Shown here piece after piece: positions 16,871 to 25,772 of a stretch of 64,000 nt of DNA. The stretch is from contig NZ_JOEQ01000012.1 of the NCBI RefSeq assembly GCF_000721075.1, forward strand, positions 1 through 64,000, written 5' to 3'. This stretch comes from Streptosporangium amethystogenes (lineage in GTDB: Bacteria > Actinomycetota > Actinomycetes > Streptosporangiales > Streptosporangiaceae). How positions within the stretch are numbered: the stretch's first letter is position 1; the number at the start of each line of letters is the position of its first letter. Under the pieces are notes generated by a model that saw only the letters and a program-made list of their open reading frames with translations, did no database searches and was not told the DNA's origin. Both the position numbers and the translations under genes were made by a program.

Positions 16871-17701
16871 GTGGCGCACTCCTTCGCGCACGGAGACCAT
16901 TCACACACCCAGGGAAAGGTAAGAAACGGCAACGGTCGCAGCGAACGCGACCGGGCCAGACGCACCCTCTCGCAGAACTTCCTCGTCGATCCGCACGCCG
17001 TCCGGCAGATGGCCGCCGCGGCCGGATCGCACGGGCTGCTCCTGGAGCCGGGCGCGGGCACCGGTGCTCTCACCCTCGCCCTCGCCGGGAGCTGCGCGAG
17101 GGTCGTGGCGTACGAGATCGACCCGCGGCATGCGGGCAGGCTCGCCGCCCGCACCCGCGGCGACGACGGAATCGAGGTGATCAGGGGTGACTTCCTGACC
17201 GCGCGGGCTCCGCGCGAACCGTTCGCGGTCGCCGGGAACATCCCGTACTCGATCACCTCCAGGATCGTCGACTGGTGCCTGCGCGCCCCCGCGCTCACCT
17301 CGGCGACCCTGCTCACCCAGCTGGAGTACGCGCGCAAGCGGTCCGGCGACTTCGGCCGCTGGAGCAGGCTGACCGTGCTGACCTGGCCGGGTCACTCCTG
17401 GGAACTGGCCGGCCGCGTCGGCCGGATGAGCTTCCGGCCGGTGCCCGCCGTCGACTCGGCGATCCTGCGGATCGAGCCGCGCGGTGTCCGGCTGCTGCCC
17501 GCGGAGCGGGACGCGGCCTGGCGCGAGTTCGTCGAGTACGGCTTCACCGGACTTGGCGGTTCACTGCACGCCTCGCTGCGGATGCGGTACGCGGCCCACC
17601 GGGTCGACGCCGCGTTCGCGGAGGCGCGGGTGGACCGCGACACGGTGGTGGCGTTCGTCCATCCCGACCGGTGGCTGACCCTCTTCGAGCTGCTCTGCTG
17701 A
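16871..17701 (+). CDS. erm: Erm-type 23S rRNA adenine N6-methyltransferase
   Basis: This 276-aa methyltransferase of the Erm/KsgA family should methylate A2058 of 23S rRNA and give resistance to macrolides, lincosamides and streptogramin B. Visible motifs are RRTLSQNFLVD at the start of the domain, the SAM site LEPGAGTGALT, the acidic YEIDP and the catalytic NIPYSIT. NIPY and the regulated leader favour Erm over KsgA, which usually reads NLPYN. The start is GTG 16871, with AAGGGCGAC upstream. The Lys/Arg/His-rich first 30 residues are typical of actinomycete Erm proteins. The antibiotic profile cannot be read from sequence. Confidence 0.87.
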   Translation: MAHSFAHGDHSHTQGKVRNGNGRSERDRARRTLSQNFLVDPHAVRQMAAAAGSHGLLLEPGAGTGALTLALAGSCARVVAYEIDPRHAGRLAARTRGDDGIEVIRGDFLTARAPREPFAVAGNIPYSITSRIVDWCLRAPALTSATLLTQLEYARKRSGDFGRWSRLTVLTWPGHSWELAGRVGRMSFRPVPAVDSAILRIEPRGVRLLPAERDAAWREFVEYGFTGLGGSLHASLRMRYAAHRVDAAFAEARVDRDTVVAFVHPDRWLTLFELLC

Positions 17702-17706
17702 CATCC

Positions 17707-17738
17707 CCGCACACCGCCCGGACCCGGGCGGTGTGCGG
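17707..17738 (+). terminator. terminator between erm and the araC-type gene
   Basis: CCGCACACCGCCCG and CGGGCGGTGTGCGG pair over 14 bp with a GACC loop, six bases after the erm stop and nine before the stop of the convergent AraC gene. It can serve both. Confidence 0.85.
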
Positions 17739-17747
17739 CCCTTTCGG

Positions 17748-18575
17748 TCAGGCCGAGTCGGCCTCGCGCAGGGCATAGCGGCCGGGCGTACATCCGTACT
17801 CCCTGGCGAAGGCCGTGATGAAGGCCGAGGGGGTCGCGTACCCGACGCGGTGGGCCACCTCGGCCACCGGCCGGCTCTCCAGCAGCACCCGCGAGGCACG
17901 CAGGCGCAGCTTGGTGCGCCACTGCGAGTAGGGCATGCCGAACTCGCGCACGAAGTCGCGTTGCAGCGTCTTGACGCTGACGTGCAACCGCTCGGCCCAC
18001 TCCTCAAGGCGGACGGGGTCGCCCGGGTCGTGTGACAGCGCGCGGGCGACGGTCATCGCGAATCCGGTACCGGTGGCGTGGTGGCCGACGAAGTCACTGG
18101 TCGACGCGCCGAGTCCGGCCATGATGCGCTCGCGGGCGACGAGTGCCGCCTGCTCGTCGTACCCCGGGCGGGCGATCGCCTGGACGAGCCGGGCCGCCTC
18201 GTCGTCGATGGACACCGCGCCGGCCCGCAGCCCGCCGAGCGCCTCGGGCACCTGGCGCAGGCAGATCCGGTACACGGTCTGCCGGTCCGCCGCCCGCACC
18301 TCGTGGCTCACCGCGCGATGCGCCCAGAACGCCTCCCCCGCCCCCACGAACTGCGCGTCGGCCCCGTACCAGGTCGAGAGCACGCCGTCGGGCGACCAGT
18401 AGAGCTGGTGCAGGAAGTCCTGCCGGCTCTGGCCGAATTCGAGCACGGCCGCCGAACGGTACTTGAGCACGAGGACGCCGGTGAGCGTGCCCAGCCCGTA
18501 GCCGTACTCCTCGCACCAGAGCGGATCGGTCCCGAAGTGGCCGACATCCGTCACAGAGTGACTTCTCATCGACAT
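17748..18575 (-). CDS. AraC family regulator of siderophore uptake
   Basis: This 275-aa regulator has an N-terminal AraC-like sensing domain and a C-terminal double helix-turn-helix (WAERLHVSVKTLQRDFVREF, then VAHRVGYATPSAFITAFAREYG). ATG 18575 is chosen because GAGGGGG sits about seven bases upstream; the longer start at 18596 lacks one. It is divergent from the siderophore operon, with an iron box between them. Similar AraC proteins in Gram-positive bacteria sense the imported ferric siderophore and activate the uptake genes, which is the likely role here. Confidence 0.83.
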   Translation of the reverse strand: MSMRSHSVTDVGHFGTDPLWCEEYGYGLGTLTGVLVLKYRSAAVLEFGQSRQDFLHQLYWSPDGVLSTWYGADAQFVGAGEAFWAHRAVSHEVRAADRQTVYRICLRQVPEALGGLRAGAVSIDDEAARLVQAIARPGYDEQAALVARERIMAGLGASTSDFVGHHATGTGFAMTVARALSHDPGDPVRLEEWAERLHVSVKTLQRDFVREFGMPYSQWRTKLRLRASRVLLESRPVAEVAHRVGYATPSAFITAFAREYGCTPGRYALREADSA

Positions 18576-18606
18576 TGGATGGCCCCCTCTCGACATCGGA
18601 AAAGTT

Positions 18607-18625
18607 TCGGTAAGGCTAACCTAAG
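18607..18625. promoter_or_regulatory. iron box for IdeR/DmdR
   Basis: TTCGGTAAGGCTAACCTAA matches the DtxR/IdeR consensus TTAGGTTAGGCTAACCTAA at 17 of 19 positions. It lies between the AraC gene and the siderophore operon, so both are probably repressed by iron-loaded IdeR/DmdR. Confidence 0.9.
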
Positions 18626-18687
18626 TAATGTCTGACCATGAGGTCGGGCCACTTTCCCGCTCTGCAACAGCCTGAAGGAACACACCC

Positions 18688-19689
18688 ATGTCCTCCCGAC
18701 AGCCCAGGCGCCTGGCCGGCGCTCTGGCCCTTACCCTCGCCCTGGTCGCCGGCTGCGGTTCCACCGATTCCGGCGAGGAATCCGCCGCTGCGGCGCCCGA
18801 GACCCGCGTCTTCAGCGCCGACAACGGCGAGATCACGATCCCCGCCGACCCCAAGCGCGTCGTCGCGACCGGGTACGCGGTGCCGGCGCTCATCGAGGCC
18901 GACACCCCCCTGGTCGGCATCTCCGGCTGGAAACGCGGTCTGGCGATGATGACCGAGGAGGACCTCGCGACGTACAACGGGCTTGAGAAGATCGCGGGAG
19001 AGACGGCCGCCGAGACCAACTACGAGGCCGTCGCCAAGGCCAAGCCCGACCTGATCGTCATCGGCGTCCCGAAGCCGGTCCTCGGCGACATCGACATGAA
19101 GCGGCTGGAGTCCATCGCCCCGGTCGTGGCCATCGGCCCGACCGTCCCCTCCGCCTGGCGCGAGCTGTCGCGCCGCCAGTCCGACGCCGCGGGCCGCCTG
19201 GGCGGCTTCGAGACCGCCAAGGCGGCGTACGAGAAGAAGGCCGCCGAGCTCACCGAGAAGTACAGGGGCGTTCTGGACGGCGTGAAGTTCGGCCACGTCG
19301 GCGCCTACGGCGACATCGCCAAGGGAACGTTCCACCGTGAGTTCGCCGAGTCGTGGGGCACCAACATCGCCTCCGACATCGGCGTGACCTACTACGGCGA
19401 GGTCAAGAAGAAGGGCGGCGGCGCGCTCGACGTCAGCGAGCACCCCTCGATCGAGGAACTGCCGGAGAGTTTCGCCGAGGCCGACGCCATCACGTACACG
19501 CTGGAGAGTGACGGCTCGGTGAGCGAGCCGGTGCAGTACGTCCTCGACTCCAAGCTGTGGAAGAACCTGCCCGCGGTCAAGGCCGGCAAGGTCTTCCCGC
19601 TGCGTTACACCGAGGCTGCGACGTACGGCTCGGCCATCAAGACGCTGGACTCCATCGACGAGGCGCTCGCGCCGCTGCTCGGCCGATGA
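18688..19689 (+). CDS. ferric-siderophore ABC transporter binding lipoprotein
   Basis: This 333-aa class III binding protein (FepB/FhuD type) captures ferric siderophore outside the membrane. The signal peptide ends in the lipobox LVAGC. Early motifs GEITIPADPKRVVATGYAVP and later KPDLIVIGV are typical. It is the first gene of a tightly packed operon; its TGA overlaps the ATG of the next gene. It is expected to be induced by iron starvation through the upstream iron box. Confidence 0.9.
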   Translation: MSSRQPRRLAGALALTLALVAGCGSTDSGEESAAAAPETRVFSADNGEITIPADPKRVVATGYAVPALIEADTPLVGISGWKRGLAMMTEEDLATYNGLEKIAGETAAETNYEAVAKAKPDLIVIGVPKPVLGDIDMKRLESIAPVVAIGPTVPSAWRELSRRQSDAAGRLGGFETAKAAYEKKAAELTEKYRGVLDGVKFGHVGAYGDIAKGTFHREFAESWGTNIASDIGVTYYGEVKKKGGGALDVSEHPSIEELPESFAEADAITYTLESDGSVSEPVQYVLDSKLWKNLPAVKAGKVFPLRYTEAATYGSAIKTLDSIDEALAPLLGR

Positions 19690-20501
19690 GCGTCGACCGT
19701 AGCGACCCGAGGGAGCGCGTCGCCGCCCACCACCGGTCCGGAACCGGCACCGCGCGTATCGGCTACCCGATCGGGGTCCGCACCGTCTCGGTGCTCGCGC
19801 GCCGGTACGTGACCCCGCGCCTGCTCCGGCTGACCGTCGGCGGCCCCGGGCTCGAAGGATTCCACACCTACCAGGCCGACGACCACATCAAGATCGTCTT
19901 CCCCGACCCGGACGGCACCCGCCGCGACCCGGTCGCCAACGACCACCTGGAGCTCGACTGGCCGAAGCCGTCGCCCACGACGCGCAAGTACACGGTACGG
20001 CGGTACGACGCCGAGGCCGGCGAGCTCGACCTGGACTTCGTGCTCCACGAGGGCGGGGTCGCGTCGGCGTGGGCGGTCACCGCCGAGGTGGGCGACGAGC
20101 TCACGATCGCCGGTCCGCCGGGGGCCAAGGCGTTCCCGCACAACTACGGCCACTACGTCTTCGCGGTCGACGCCACCGCGCTGCCCGCGGTCGCGCGCTG
20201 GCTGGAGGAGTCCCCGGCCGACCTCTCGGCCCAGGTGGTGATCGAGACCGACGACGCCGCCGAGCACGCCTACCCGCTCGCGGCACGCGAGGGACTGGAG
20301 GTCGTCTGGCTGGTCCGCGAGGGCACCCGCTCCTCGCTCGCGGAGACGGTGCGCTCGCTGGCCCTGCCCGAGGAGCGGACCTTCCTGTTCGCGGCCGGGG
20401 AGGCGGGTGACATCAAGCCGCTGCGCTCGTGGAGCGCGGGACGGCTGGACTCGCTGTTCACCGGATACTGGAAGCGCGGAGTTGCCGGGCTTGAGGACTG
20501 A
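19686..20501 (+). CDS. siderophore-interacting protein (ferric-siderophore reductase)
   Basis: This 271-aa flavoprotein of the SIP family (ViuB/YqjH-like) reduces imported ferric siderophore to release iron. It has an N-terminal FAD-binding barrel with RKYTVRRYD and a C-terminal NAD(P)H-binding part (TFLFAAGEAGDIKPLRSW). The ATG overlaps the stop of the binding-protein gene (ATGA), which sets the start and implies coupled translation. Placement inside the uptake operon supports the role. Confidence 0.9.
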   Translation: MSVDRSDPRERVAAHHRSGTGTARIGYPIGVRTVSVLARRYVTPRLLRLTVGGPGLEGFHTYQADDHIKIVFPDPDGTRRDPVANDHLELDWPKPSPTTRKYTVRRYDAEAGELDLDFVLHEGGVASAWAVTAEVGDELTIAGPPGAKAFPHNYGHYVFAVDATALPAVARWLEESPADLSAQVVIETDDAAEHAYPLAAREGLEVVWLVREGTRSSLAETVRSLALPEERTFLFAAGEAGDIKPLRSWSAGRLDSLFTGYWKRGVAGLED

Positions 20502-21480
20502 TCTACCGGCGCGGGCCGCGCTCCTCCTGGCGGCCCTCGCACTGCTCGCCGTGGTGGCGGTGGCCGGCGTGAGTGTCGGAACGCGCGCGATCGCGCCGGC
20601 CGAGATCTGGCGTGCCTTCGCCGACTACGCCGGCAGTGACGATCATCTGATCATCCGCGATGTCCGGGTGCCGCGCACGATCCTCGGCATCCTCGTCGGT
20701 GCCGCCCTCGGCGCCTCGGGCGCGCTGATCCAGACGCTGACCCGCAACCCGCTGGCCGAACCCGGCATCCTCGGGGTGACCGCCGGGGCCGGTTTCGCCA
20801 TCAACCTGGGCGGCGCGCTCGGCCTCGCGGGGTCGCAGTCCGCGCAGCTGATGCTCGCGTTCGCCGGCTCCGTGCTCGCGGTGCTCCTGGTCTACTCCGT
20901 CGGCAGGACCTCCCCGCTCCGGCTCGTCCTGGCCGGTGTCGCCCTCAGCTCGGTACTCGCGGGCCTCTCGCTCGGCATGCGCCTGATGCTTCCCGACGTC
21001 TTCGACCGGTTCCGTTTCTGGTCCGTCGGGGCGCTGGCCGGCCGCGAGCAGATGTCGCACACCATCCCGCTGCTGGCGATCGGCATCGCCCTGGTCGCTG
21101 CCATGGCGGTGGCCAGGCCGCTGAACGCCATGGTCCTGGGCGAGCAGGTCGCCCACACGCTCGGCGGTCACACCGCACGGACCAAGCTCGCCGTCCTCGT
21201 ACTCGTCACCCTGCTCGCCGGCGCCGCCACGGCCGTGGCCGGACCGATCACCTTCGTGGGGCTCATGATTCCGCACCTGGCCCGCAGGCTGGCCGCCGGC
21301 TCGATTCCATGGCTGATGGCCTACACGATGGTGCTCGGCCCGATCCTGCTGCTGGTCTCCGACATCGGATCGCGCGTGCTGCTGCCGACGGGCGAGGTCC
21401 CGGTGGCCGTCGTCACCGCCTTCCTCGGCGGCCCGGTGCTCATCTGGGCCGTACGGCGCTACGGGGCGGCGTCGCTGTGA
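20491..21480 (+). CDS. siderophore ABC permease (FecCD family), first subunit
   Basis: This 329-aa FecCD-type permease has about nine to ten membrane helices. The characteristic LGASGALIQTLTRNPLAEPG loop and the late GPITFVGLMIPHLAR segment are clear. TTG 20491 is chosen because GGAG lies nine bases upstream and the frame overlaps the previous gene by 11 bp; TTG 20482 is possible. It should pair with the next gene product to form the transmembrane channel. Confidence 0.88.
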   Translation: MRTDLPARAALLLAALALLAVVAVAGVSVGTRAIAPAEIWRAFADYAGSDDHLIIRDVRVPRTILGILVGAALGASGALIQTLTRNPLAEPGILGVTAGAGFAINLGGALGLAGSQSAQLMLAFAGSVLAVLLVYSVGRTSPLRLVLAGVALSSVLAGLSLGMRLMLPDVFDRFRFWSVGALAGREQMSHTIPLLAIGIALVAAMAVARPLNAMVLGEQVAHTLGGHTARTKLAVLVLVTLLAGAATAVAGPITFVGLMIPHLARRLAAGSIPWLMAYTMVLGPILLLVSDIGSRVLLPTGEVPVAVVTAFLGGPVLIWAVRRYGAASL

Positions 21481-22508
21481 ACGCCGTCGTGCTGCGCGCG
21501 GGTTCCCGCTCGGTCAGGATCGAACGCCGGACGCTCCTGATATCGCTCTCGCTCGCCGGTGTCGCGCTGGCCCTGGCCTTCCTCGGCCTCAGCCACGGCC
21601 CCTCCTGGTCCGCGCCCTCGGAGGTGTTCGCCGCGCTCGCCGGGCACGGGGACTCGGCCCTGGTGATCCGGGAGTGGCGGCTGCCCCGGGTGGCCGCCGC
21701 GCTCGTCTTCGGCGCCGCCCTGGGGCTGGCCGGGGCGATCTTCCAGAACCTCACCCGCAACCCGCTCGGCAGCCCGGACATCATCGGCCTGGACGCGGGT
21801 GCCTATACCGGCGCGCTGGTCGCGATCACGCTGCTGAACGGGACCTCCGCGCAGCTCGCCACGAGTTCGGTGCTGGGCGGCCTGCTGACCGCGGCGGCCA
21901 TCTACCTGCTCTCGCTGGACTCCGGGCTCAGCGGCCTGCGACTGGTCGTCATCGGGATCGCGATGAACGCCATCCTGACCGCGGTCAACTCCTGGATCGT
22001 GCTCCGTGCCGAGCTCGACGTCGCGATCGCCGCGACCGGGTGGAGCGCGGGCTCGCTGAACGGCGTCGACTGGGACGAGGTACGCCTGCCGTTCCTGGTC
22101 ATCGGCGTGCTCGCGCTGCTGCTCGTCACGCTGTCGCAGGCGATGCACCAGGCCGCGCTCGGCGACGAGCTCGCCGTCACCTCGGGTGTGGGCCTGGGCC
22201 GCCTCCGGCTGCTGATCGTGCTGGTCGGCGTCGGCTGCACCGCCACCGTGACGGCGGTCGCCGGGCCGATCGTGTTCATCGCACTCGCCGCCCCCCAGAT
22301 CGGCCGCCGCCTCGCCGGCGCGGCCGGGGTGCCCCTGGTACCCGCGGCGCTGACCGGCGCGGTACTGCTGACGGCCGCCGATCTCATCGCGCAACTGCTG
22401 CTGGCGCCGGTCGCGCTGCCGGTCGGTGTCGTGACGACCGCGATCGGCGGGTGCTATCTCATCTGGCTGCTCTTCAAGGAAGTGAGGCGACCGTGGCAGC
22501 GCGCCTGA
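21477..22508 (+). CDS. siderophore ABC permease (FecCD family), second subunit
   Basis: This 343-aa permease is paralogous to the preceding one. It shows LGLAGAIFQNLTRNPLGSPD and GPIVFIALAAPQIGRRL. The GTG start overlaps the previous stop (GTGA), which fixes the start. It forms a heterodimer with the previous permease and docks with the ATPase encoded next. Confidence 0.92.
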   Translation: MNAVVLRAGSRSVRIERRTLLISLSLAGVALALAFLGLSHGPSWSAPSEVFAALAGHGDSALVIREWRLPRVAAALVFGAALGLAGAIFQNLTRNPLGSPDIIGLDAGAYTGALVAITLLNGTSAQLATSSVLGGLLTAAAIYLLSLDSGLSGLRLVVIGIAMNAILTAVNSWIVLRAELDVAIAATGWSAGSLNGVDWDEVRLPFLVIGVLALLLVTLSQAMHQAALGDELAVTSGVGLGRLRLLIVLVGVGCTATVTAVAGPIVFIALAAPQIGRRLAGAAGVPLVPAALTGAVLLTAADLIAQLLLAPVALPVGVVTTAIGGCYLIWLLFKEVRRPWQRA

Positions 22509-23269
22509 CCGCCCAGGACATCACCCTCGGCTACGGCGAGCGGGTGGTGTCGGAGCATGTGAACCTCGACGTGCCCGACGGCGCGTTCACCGCCATCGTC
22601 GGCGCCAACGCCTGCGGGAAGTCGACGCTGCTGCGTTCCTTCGTCCGGCTGCTCAGGCCCTCGGCCGGTACGGTCGGCTTCGACGGCCGCGACGTGAACG
22701 GCTACCGGCCCAAGGCCATCGCCAGACAGATCGGGTTCCTGCCCCAGGGCCTGGTCGCCCCGGAGAACATCGTGGTGCGACGGCTCGTCGCCCGGGGTCG
22801 CTACCCGCACCAGTCGATGCTGTCCACCTGGTCGGCCGAGAACGAGCGGGCCGTGCAGGAGGCCATGGCCGCGGCCGGCGTCGCGGAACTGGCCGAGCGG
22901 AGCGTCGAGGAGCTGTCCGGAGGCCAGCGCCAGCGCGTCTGGGTCGCGATGGTGCTGGCCCAGGAGACGCCCTACCTGCTGCTCGACGAGCCCACCACGT
23001 TCCTCGACATCACCCACCAGTACCAGCTGCTCAAGCTGTTCGCGCGGCTGCGCGACGAGGGGCGCACGATCATCGCGGTACTGCACGACATCAACCAGGC
23101 CTGCCGGTTCGCCGACCACGTGGTGGCGATGAAGGCCGGCCGCGTCGTCGCGGAGGGAGCCCCCGCCGACATCGTCGACGCCGAGCTCATCGAAGAGGTC
23201 TTCGACCTGCCCTGCGTCGTCGTCCCCGACCCGGTCACCGGCACCCCCATGGTGGTGCCGACCGCCTGA
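22493..23269 (+). CDS. siderophore ABC transporter ATPase
   Basis: This 258-aa FecE/FhuC-type ATPase powers siderophore import. Walker A is GANACGKST, the signature is LSGGQRQRVWVAM, Walker B is LLLDEPTTFLD and the H-loop is VLHDINQA. The GTG start at 22493 overlaps the upstream gene by 16 bp, with GGAAGTGAGG as ribosome site. The last 40 bp, including the stop codon, recur at 34213-34252, which suggests the gene's 3' end served as a junction site for the island that follows. Confidence 0.93.
   Translation: MAARLTAQDITLGYGERVVSEHVNLDVPDGAFTAIVGANACGKSTLLRSFVRLLRPSAGTVGFDGRDVNGYRPKAIARQIGFLPQGLVAPENIVVRRLVARGRYPHQSMLSTWSAENERAVQEAMAAAGVAELAERSVEELSGGQRQRVWVAMVLAQETPYLLLDEPTTFLDITHQYQLLKLFARLRDEGRTIIAVLHDINQACRFADHVVAMKAGRVVAEGAPADIVDAELIEEVFDLPCVVVPDPVTGTPMVVPTA
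23230..23269 (+). repeat. 40-bp direct repeat, left copy (end of the siderophore ATPase gene)
   Basis: This segment recurs in the same orientation at 34213-34252 with 39 of 40 identities. It includes the TGA of the ATPase gene and an internal palindrome-rich core (CCCCCATGGTGG). It is the left boundary of a proposed 11-kb island. Confidence 0.9.
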
Positions 23270-23319
23270 CCTTCACCCGCCAGGCGGCCCGAACACGGAA
23301 ACCGCGCGTCACCATGCCC

Positions 23320-24441
23320 CTACCAGGTGGTTTCCAGCCTTACGTCCTGCCCTTGCGGCAGTTCGGGCGTCTTGATCCGGGTCACCCGCTGACCGTCCAG
23401 CCGGGCAGGAGCCCCACCTCGGACGATACCGAGCAGCACCCGCCCCGACGCGTCGAACGCCACCGGTTTGAACCACTCCTGGGGAACCCACGCGCGCACT
23501 CGCCTACCGGTGGTCACGGAGAATTCGACCAGGGAGGGAGCCCTCACATTTCTCCCCCCTTCCTGGGTGACGAAGCTCGATCCGCCCGGCCTGGCGGCGA
23601 AGAAGGTCGTGTCGCCGTCGACCGGCTTGGCGGACAACAGGTCACGGCCCGCGGCGGAGGTGTCGAGCAGCATCGCCTCCTGGCCGAACGGCCGATCGTT
23701 GCCCTGCCAGGAGAACACCAGTGTGCGGGCGCCTCCCACCCAGGCCATCCGGTAGATGGAGCCGGATTTGGCCGTACGCCAGCGACGCACCTCGCCGGTC
23801 ACGACATCCGCCACTCGCACCTCGCGCATCCGGTCGGTCCCCGGCTTGCTGACGCTGTACGCCAGCTTTCGCCCGTCCGGTGAGGCGGCCAGCACATCAA
23901 GCGTCTCGGTTCGCAGATCGGCGGGGAGCGACAGCGCGACCCGCTCACCGACCTCGCCGTCCGATGTCAGGGTGATCCGGTAGAACCGCAGCGGGGCGCC
24001 CTCCCGCTCTCTCCCGGCCATGAAGAAGGTACGGCCGTCACCGAGTCCGGCGACCTGGCTGTGGTCAAGCGCGGGCAACCACGCCGTACGTTCACCGGTC
24101 CTGCTGTCGTAGACGCCCAGCGGGCCTCGGGTCGAGCTGGTGTGCGTCGCGTTCTTGGTTGTGACCGTGGAGGAGGTCACCACGGCCGCGACATAGAACG
24201 GCGGCGCGGGGGCTGTCGCGGGCGCGAGCACCGGCGGTCGTCCGCTCTCCCCACTCCGTACGGTCACCCCGATTCCGGCCATTACGGCAACGGTCGCCAC
24301 CGCGACCGCGAGCGGCAACGTCCACCTCCCCCACAGGAGGCGGCGCGGTCCGGGGAGAGGCGGGGGTGGACCATCGTCCCGCACGGTCCGCGCCCTGGCG
24401 GCCAGCGCGTCGCGCAGCCGGTCCTCGATGATCCTGCTCAT
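23320..24441 (-). CDS. membrane protein with extracytoplasmic propeller, partner of the sigma factor
   Basis: This 373-aa protein has a short cytoplasmic N-terminus, one membrane helix (LPLAVAVATVAVMAGIGVTV) and a large extracytoplasmic part with TolB/WD-like repeats (LAASPDGRKLAYSV). Its ATG overlaps the stop of the sigma-factor gene (ATGA), and GGGAGG precedes it, so the two are translated together. It occupies the position of an anti-sigma factor, but no zinc-binding anti-sigma motif is visible. A sensor or unrelated partner role is equally possible. A similar but separate protein is encoded at 62756-63736. Confidence 0.75.
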   Translation of the reverse strand: MSRIIEDRLRDALAARARTVRDDGPPPPLPGPRRLLWGRWTLPLAVAVATVAVMAGIGVTVRSGESGRPPVLAPATAPAPPFYVAAVVTSSTVTTKNATHTSSTRGPLGVYDSRTGERTAWLPALDHSQVAGLGDGRTFFMAGREREGAPLRFYRITLTSDGEVGERVALSLPADLRTETLDVLAASPDGRKLAYSVSKPGTDRMREVRVADVVTGEVRRWRTAKSGSIYRMAWVGGARTLVFSWQGNDRPFGQEAMLLDTSAAGRDLLSAKPVDGDTTFFAARPGGSSFVTQEGGRNVRAPSLVEFSVTTGRRVRAWVPQEWFKPVAFDASGRVLLGIVRGGAPARLDGQRVTRIKTPELPQGQDVRLETTW

Positions 24442-24977
24442 GCGTTGCCTCCCAGCTCGCGGTGGAGTCTTGCCAGTGCCCTGGCGGTCGTGGACCGGAC
24501 GGTGCTCGCCCTGACGCGCATGGTCCGGGCCGTCTCCGACTCGGACAGGTCCAGGTAGTAGCGGAGCACCAGAGCCTCTCGCTGCCGCTTCGGCAGCCTG
24601 CCCAGCGCGTCCAGCACCTCCCGGCGCGACTCCCCGAGCAGCACGTCCGTCTCCGACGAGTCGAGCGCCTCCTTGCCCCTCTCCGTCCAGCGCGACTCCA
24701 CCATCCGTCGTCTGAGCACCGATCTGGAGCCGTTGAGCACACATGTTCTGACGTAGGCGAGCGTGAGGGTCTCAGGGCGGCGGCCGTGCAACCGGGCGAA
24801 CACGTCCTGAACGATGTCCTCGGCTGTCTCCCGATCGCCGACGAGAAGTACCGCGAGCCGTATCAGGTCGAGCCTGTGGCTGCGGTAGAGGGCCGTCAGC
24901 AGAGCCTCAGCCGGGACCGCGGGCAGACCTCGCGCCTGGGACGCCCATTTCGCCGGCCGCGATATCTCAGCGTTCAT
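24438..24977 (-). CDS. SigE-family ECF-type RNA polymerase sigma factor
   Basis: This 179-aa sigma factor has region 2 (LIRLAVLLVGDRETAEDIVQ, binding the -10) and region 4 (LGRLPKRQREALVLRYYLDL, binding the -35). The short inter-domain linker and the 'AV.LVGD...AED.VQ' pattern are those of the actinobacterial SigE-like family. It is first in a two-gene leftward operon with the membrane propeller protein. Its regulon and signal are unknown. It is the leftmost intact operon within the proposed island. Confidence 0.88.
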   Translation of the reverse strand: MNAEISRPAKWASQARGLPAVPAEALLTALYRSHRLDLIRLAVLLVGDRETAEDIVQDVFARLHGRRPETLTLAYVRTCVLNGSRSVLRRRMVESRWTERGKEALDSSETDVLLGESRREVLDALGRLPKRQREALVLRYYLDLSESETARTMRVRASTVRSTTARALARLHRELGGNA

Positions 24978-25071
24978 ACTCTAGGAACGCTTGCCCTCCC
25001 CGATCCGCTGCTTCCCGGGACCGCTCAGTTCGTCGGGCGCTTGGGCGTGATAGTCCGGTAGGTGTCGGTGA

Positions 25072-25212
25072 CTGCTGAACACCTTCCTCGACTGGCACCG
25101 CGAGACCCTGGCCGTCAAGTGCGCGGTGCTCTTCCAGGAGCAGCTCCGCGAACGCTCCGCGCCGCCCTCGCCCCTGTCGCTGCTCGGCCTGGTCCGCCCC
25201 ATGGCACAATAA
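25072..25212 (+). pseudogene. DinB/DUF664 gene fragment
   Basis: The translation TFLDWHRETLAVKCAVLFQ followed by LSLLGLVRPMAQ and TAA matches the N-terminal helix pair of actinobacterial DinB-like (DUF664) proteins. The frame has no start and stops where the next relic begins, so only about 45 of some 170 residues remain. Confidence 0.6.
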
Positions 25213-25600
25213 CTGCTGATCGCCGTGTCCAGCGCGTTGGCGTCCAGGTCGGCCAGGACCCGACGGAAAGTACGCTCGCTGGGCACGATGAACTGGCCGG
25301 CGAACGGATCACGGTAGGCGCCCAGCCGCTCCATCACTGCTTGCGAGGTCCGGGTGGCCCAAGCCCGCAGGCTGGGCCCCGCTCGGCTACAGCCGCCAAC
25401 CGGCACATCAACGCTGATTCCACCACGACAGGATCAGCCGTCAGTTCGGCTTCCCGCAACGCCAGGTCGGTGAGCTGGTCAAGAAGGGGGACGCAGCAGG
25501 AGTTGGCCGGGGAAAATGGGGACACGCGCGCGACTCCTGCGGCGATCTTCGGATTTGAGACCTGAAAGATCAGCAGAAGTCGCGCTCTTTCATCTTCCAT
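25213..25600 (-). pseudogene. ISAs1-family transposase fragment, frameshifted
   Basis: On the minus strand PSLRAWATRTSQAVMERLG and then RDPFAGQFIVPSERTFRRVL, followed by LADLDANALDTAIS, match the N-terminal region of ISAs1-type transposases. The part before it (PLLDQLTDL) is in another frame. The catalytic part is absent. It abuts the DinB fragment head to head at about 25212, so an old deletion joined the two. Between 25601 and 25772 nothing recognisable was found. Confidence 0.65.
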
Positions 25601-25772
25601 CTGGCCAAACGCTCAACGTCGCCATACCGCATCAGAACCCGGGAACGCCAGGGCCCTGCCACGTAGAGCAGCCCCATTTCAGATCACGGTGAGTGACTGC
25701 GATGGGTGAACTGGCCCCCGATGTAAGACGCCTGCGGTTCTTGTGGATCACGGCTGAAGAGTGAAGGGGCCA

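Noticed and set aside
16871..17701. KsgA/RsmA, the housekeeping 16S rRNA dimethyltransferase
   Set aside because: The catalytic motif reads NIPYSIT, the protein has a basic Erm-type N-terminus, and a leader peptide with hairpins precedes it. KsgA genes are not regulated in this way.
23320..24441. Classical zinc-containing anti-sigma factor
   Set aside because: The cytoplasmic segment is short and lacks the HxxxCxxC motif, so only the genomic position suggests an anti-sigma role.
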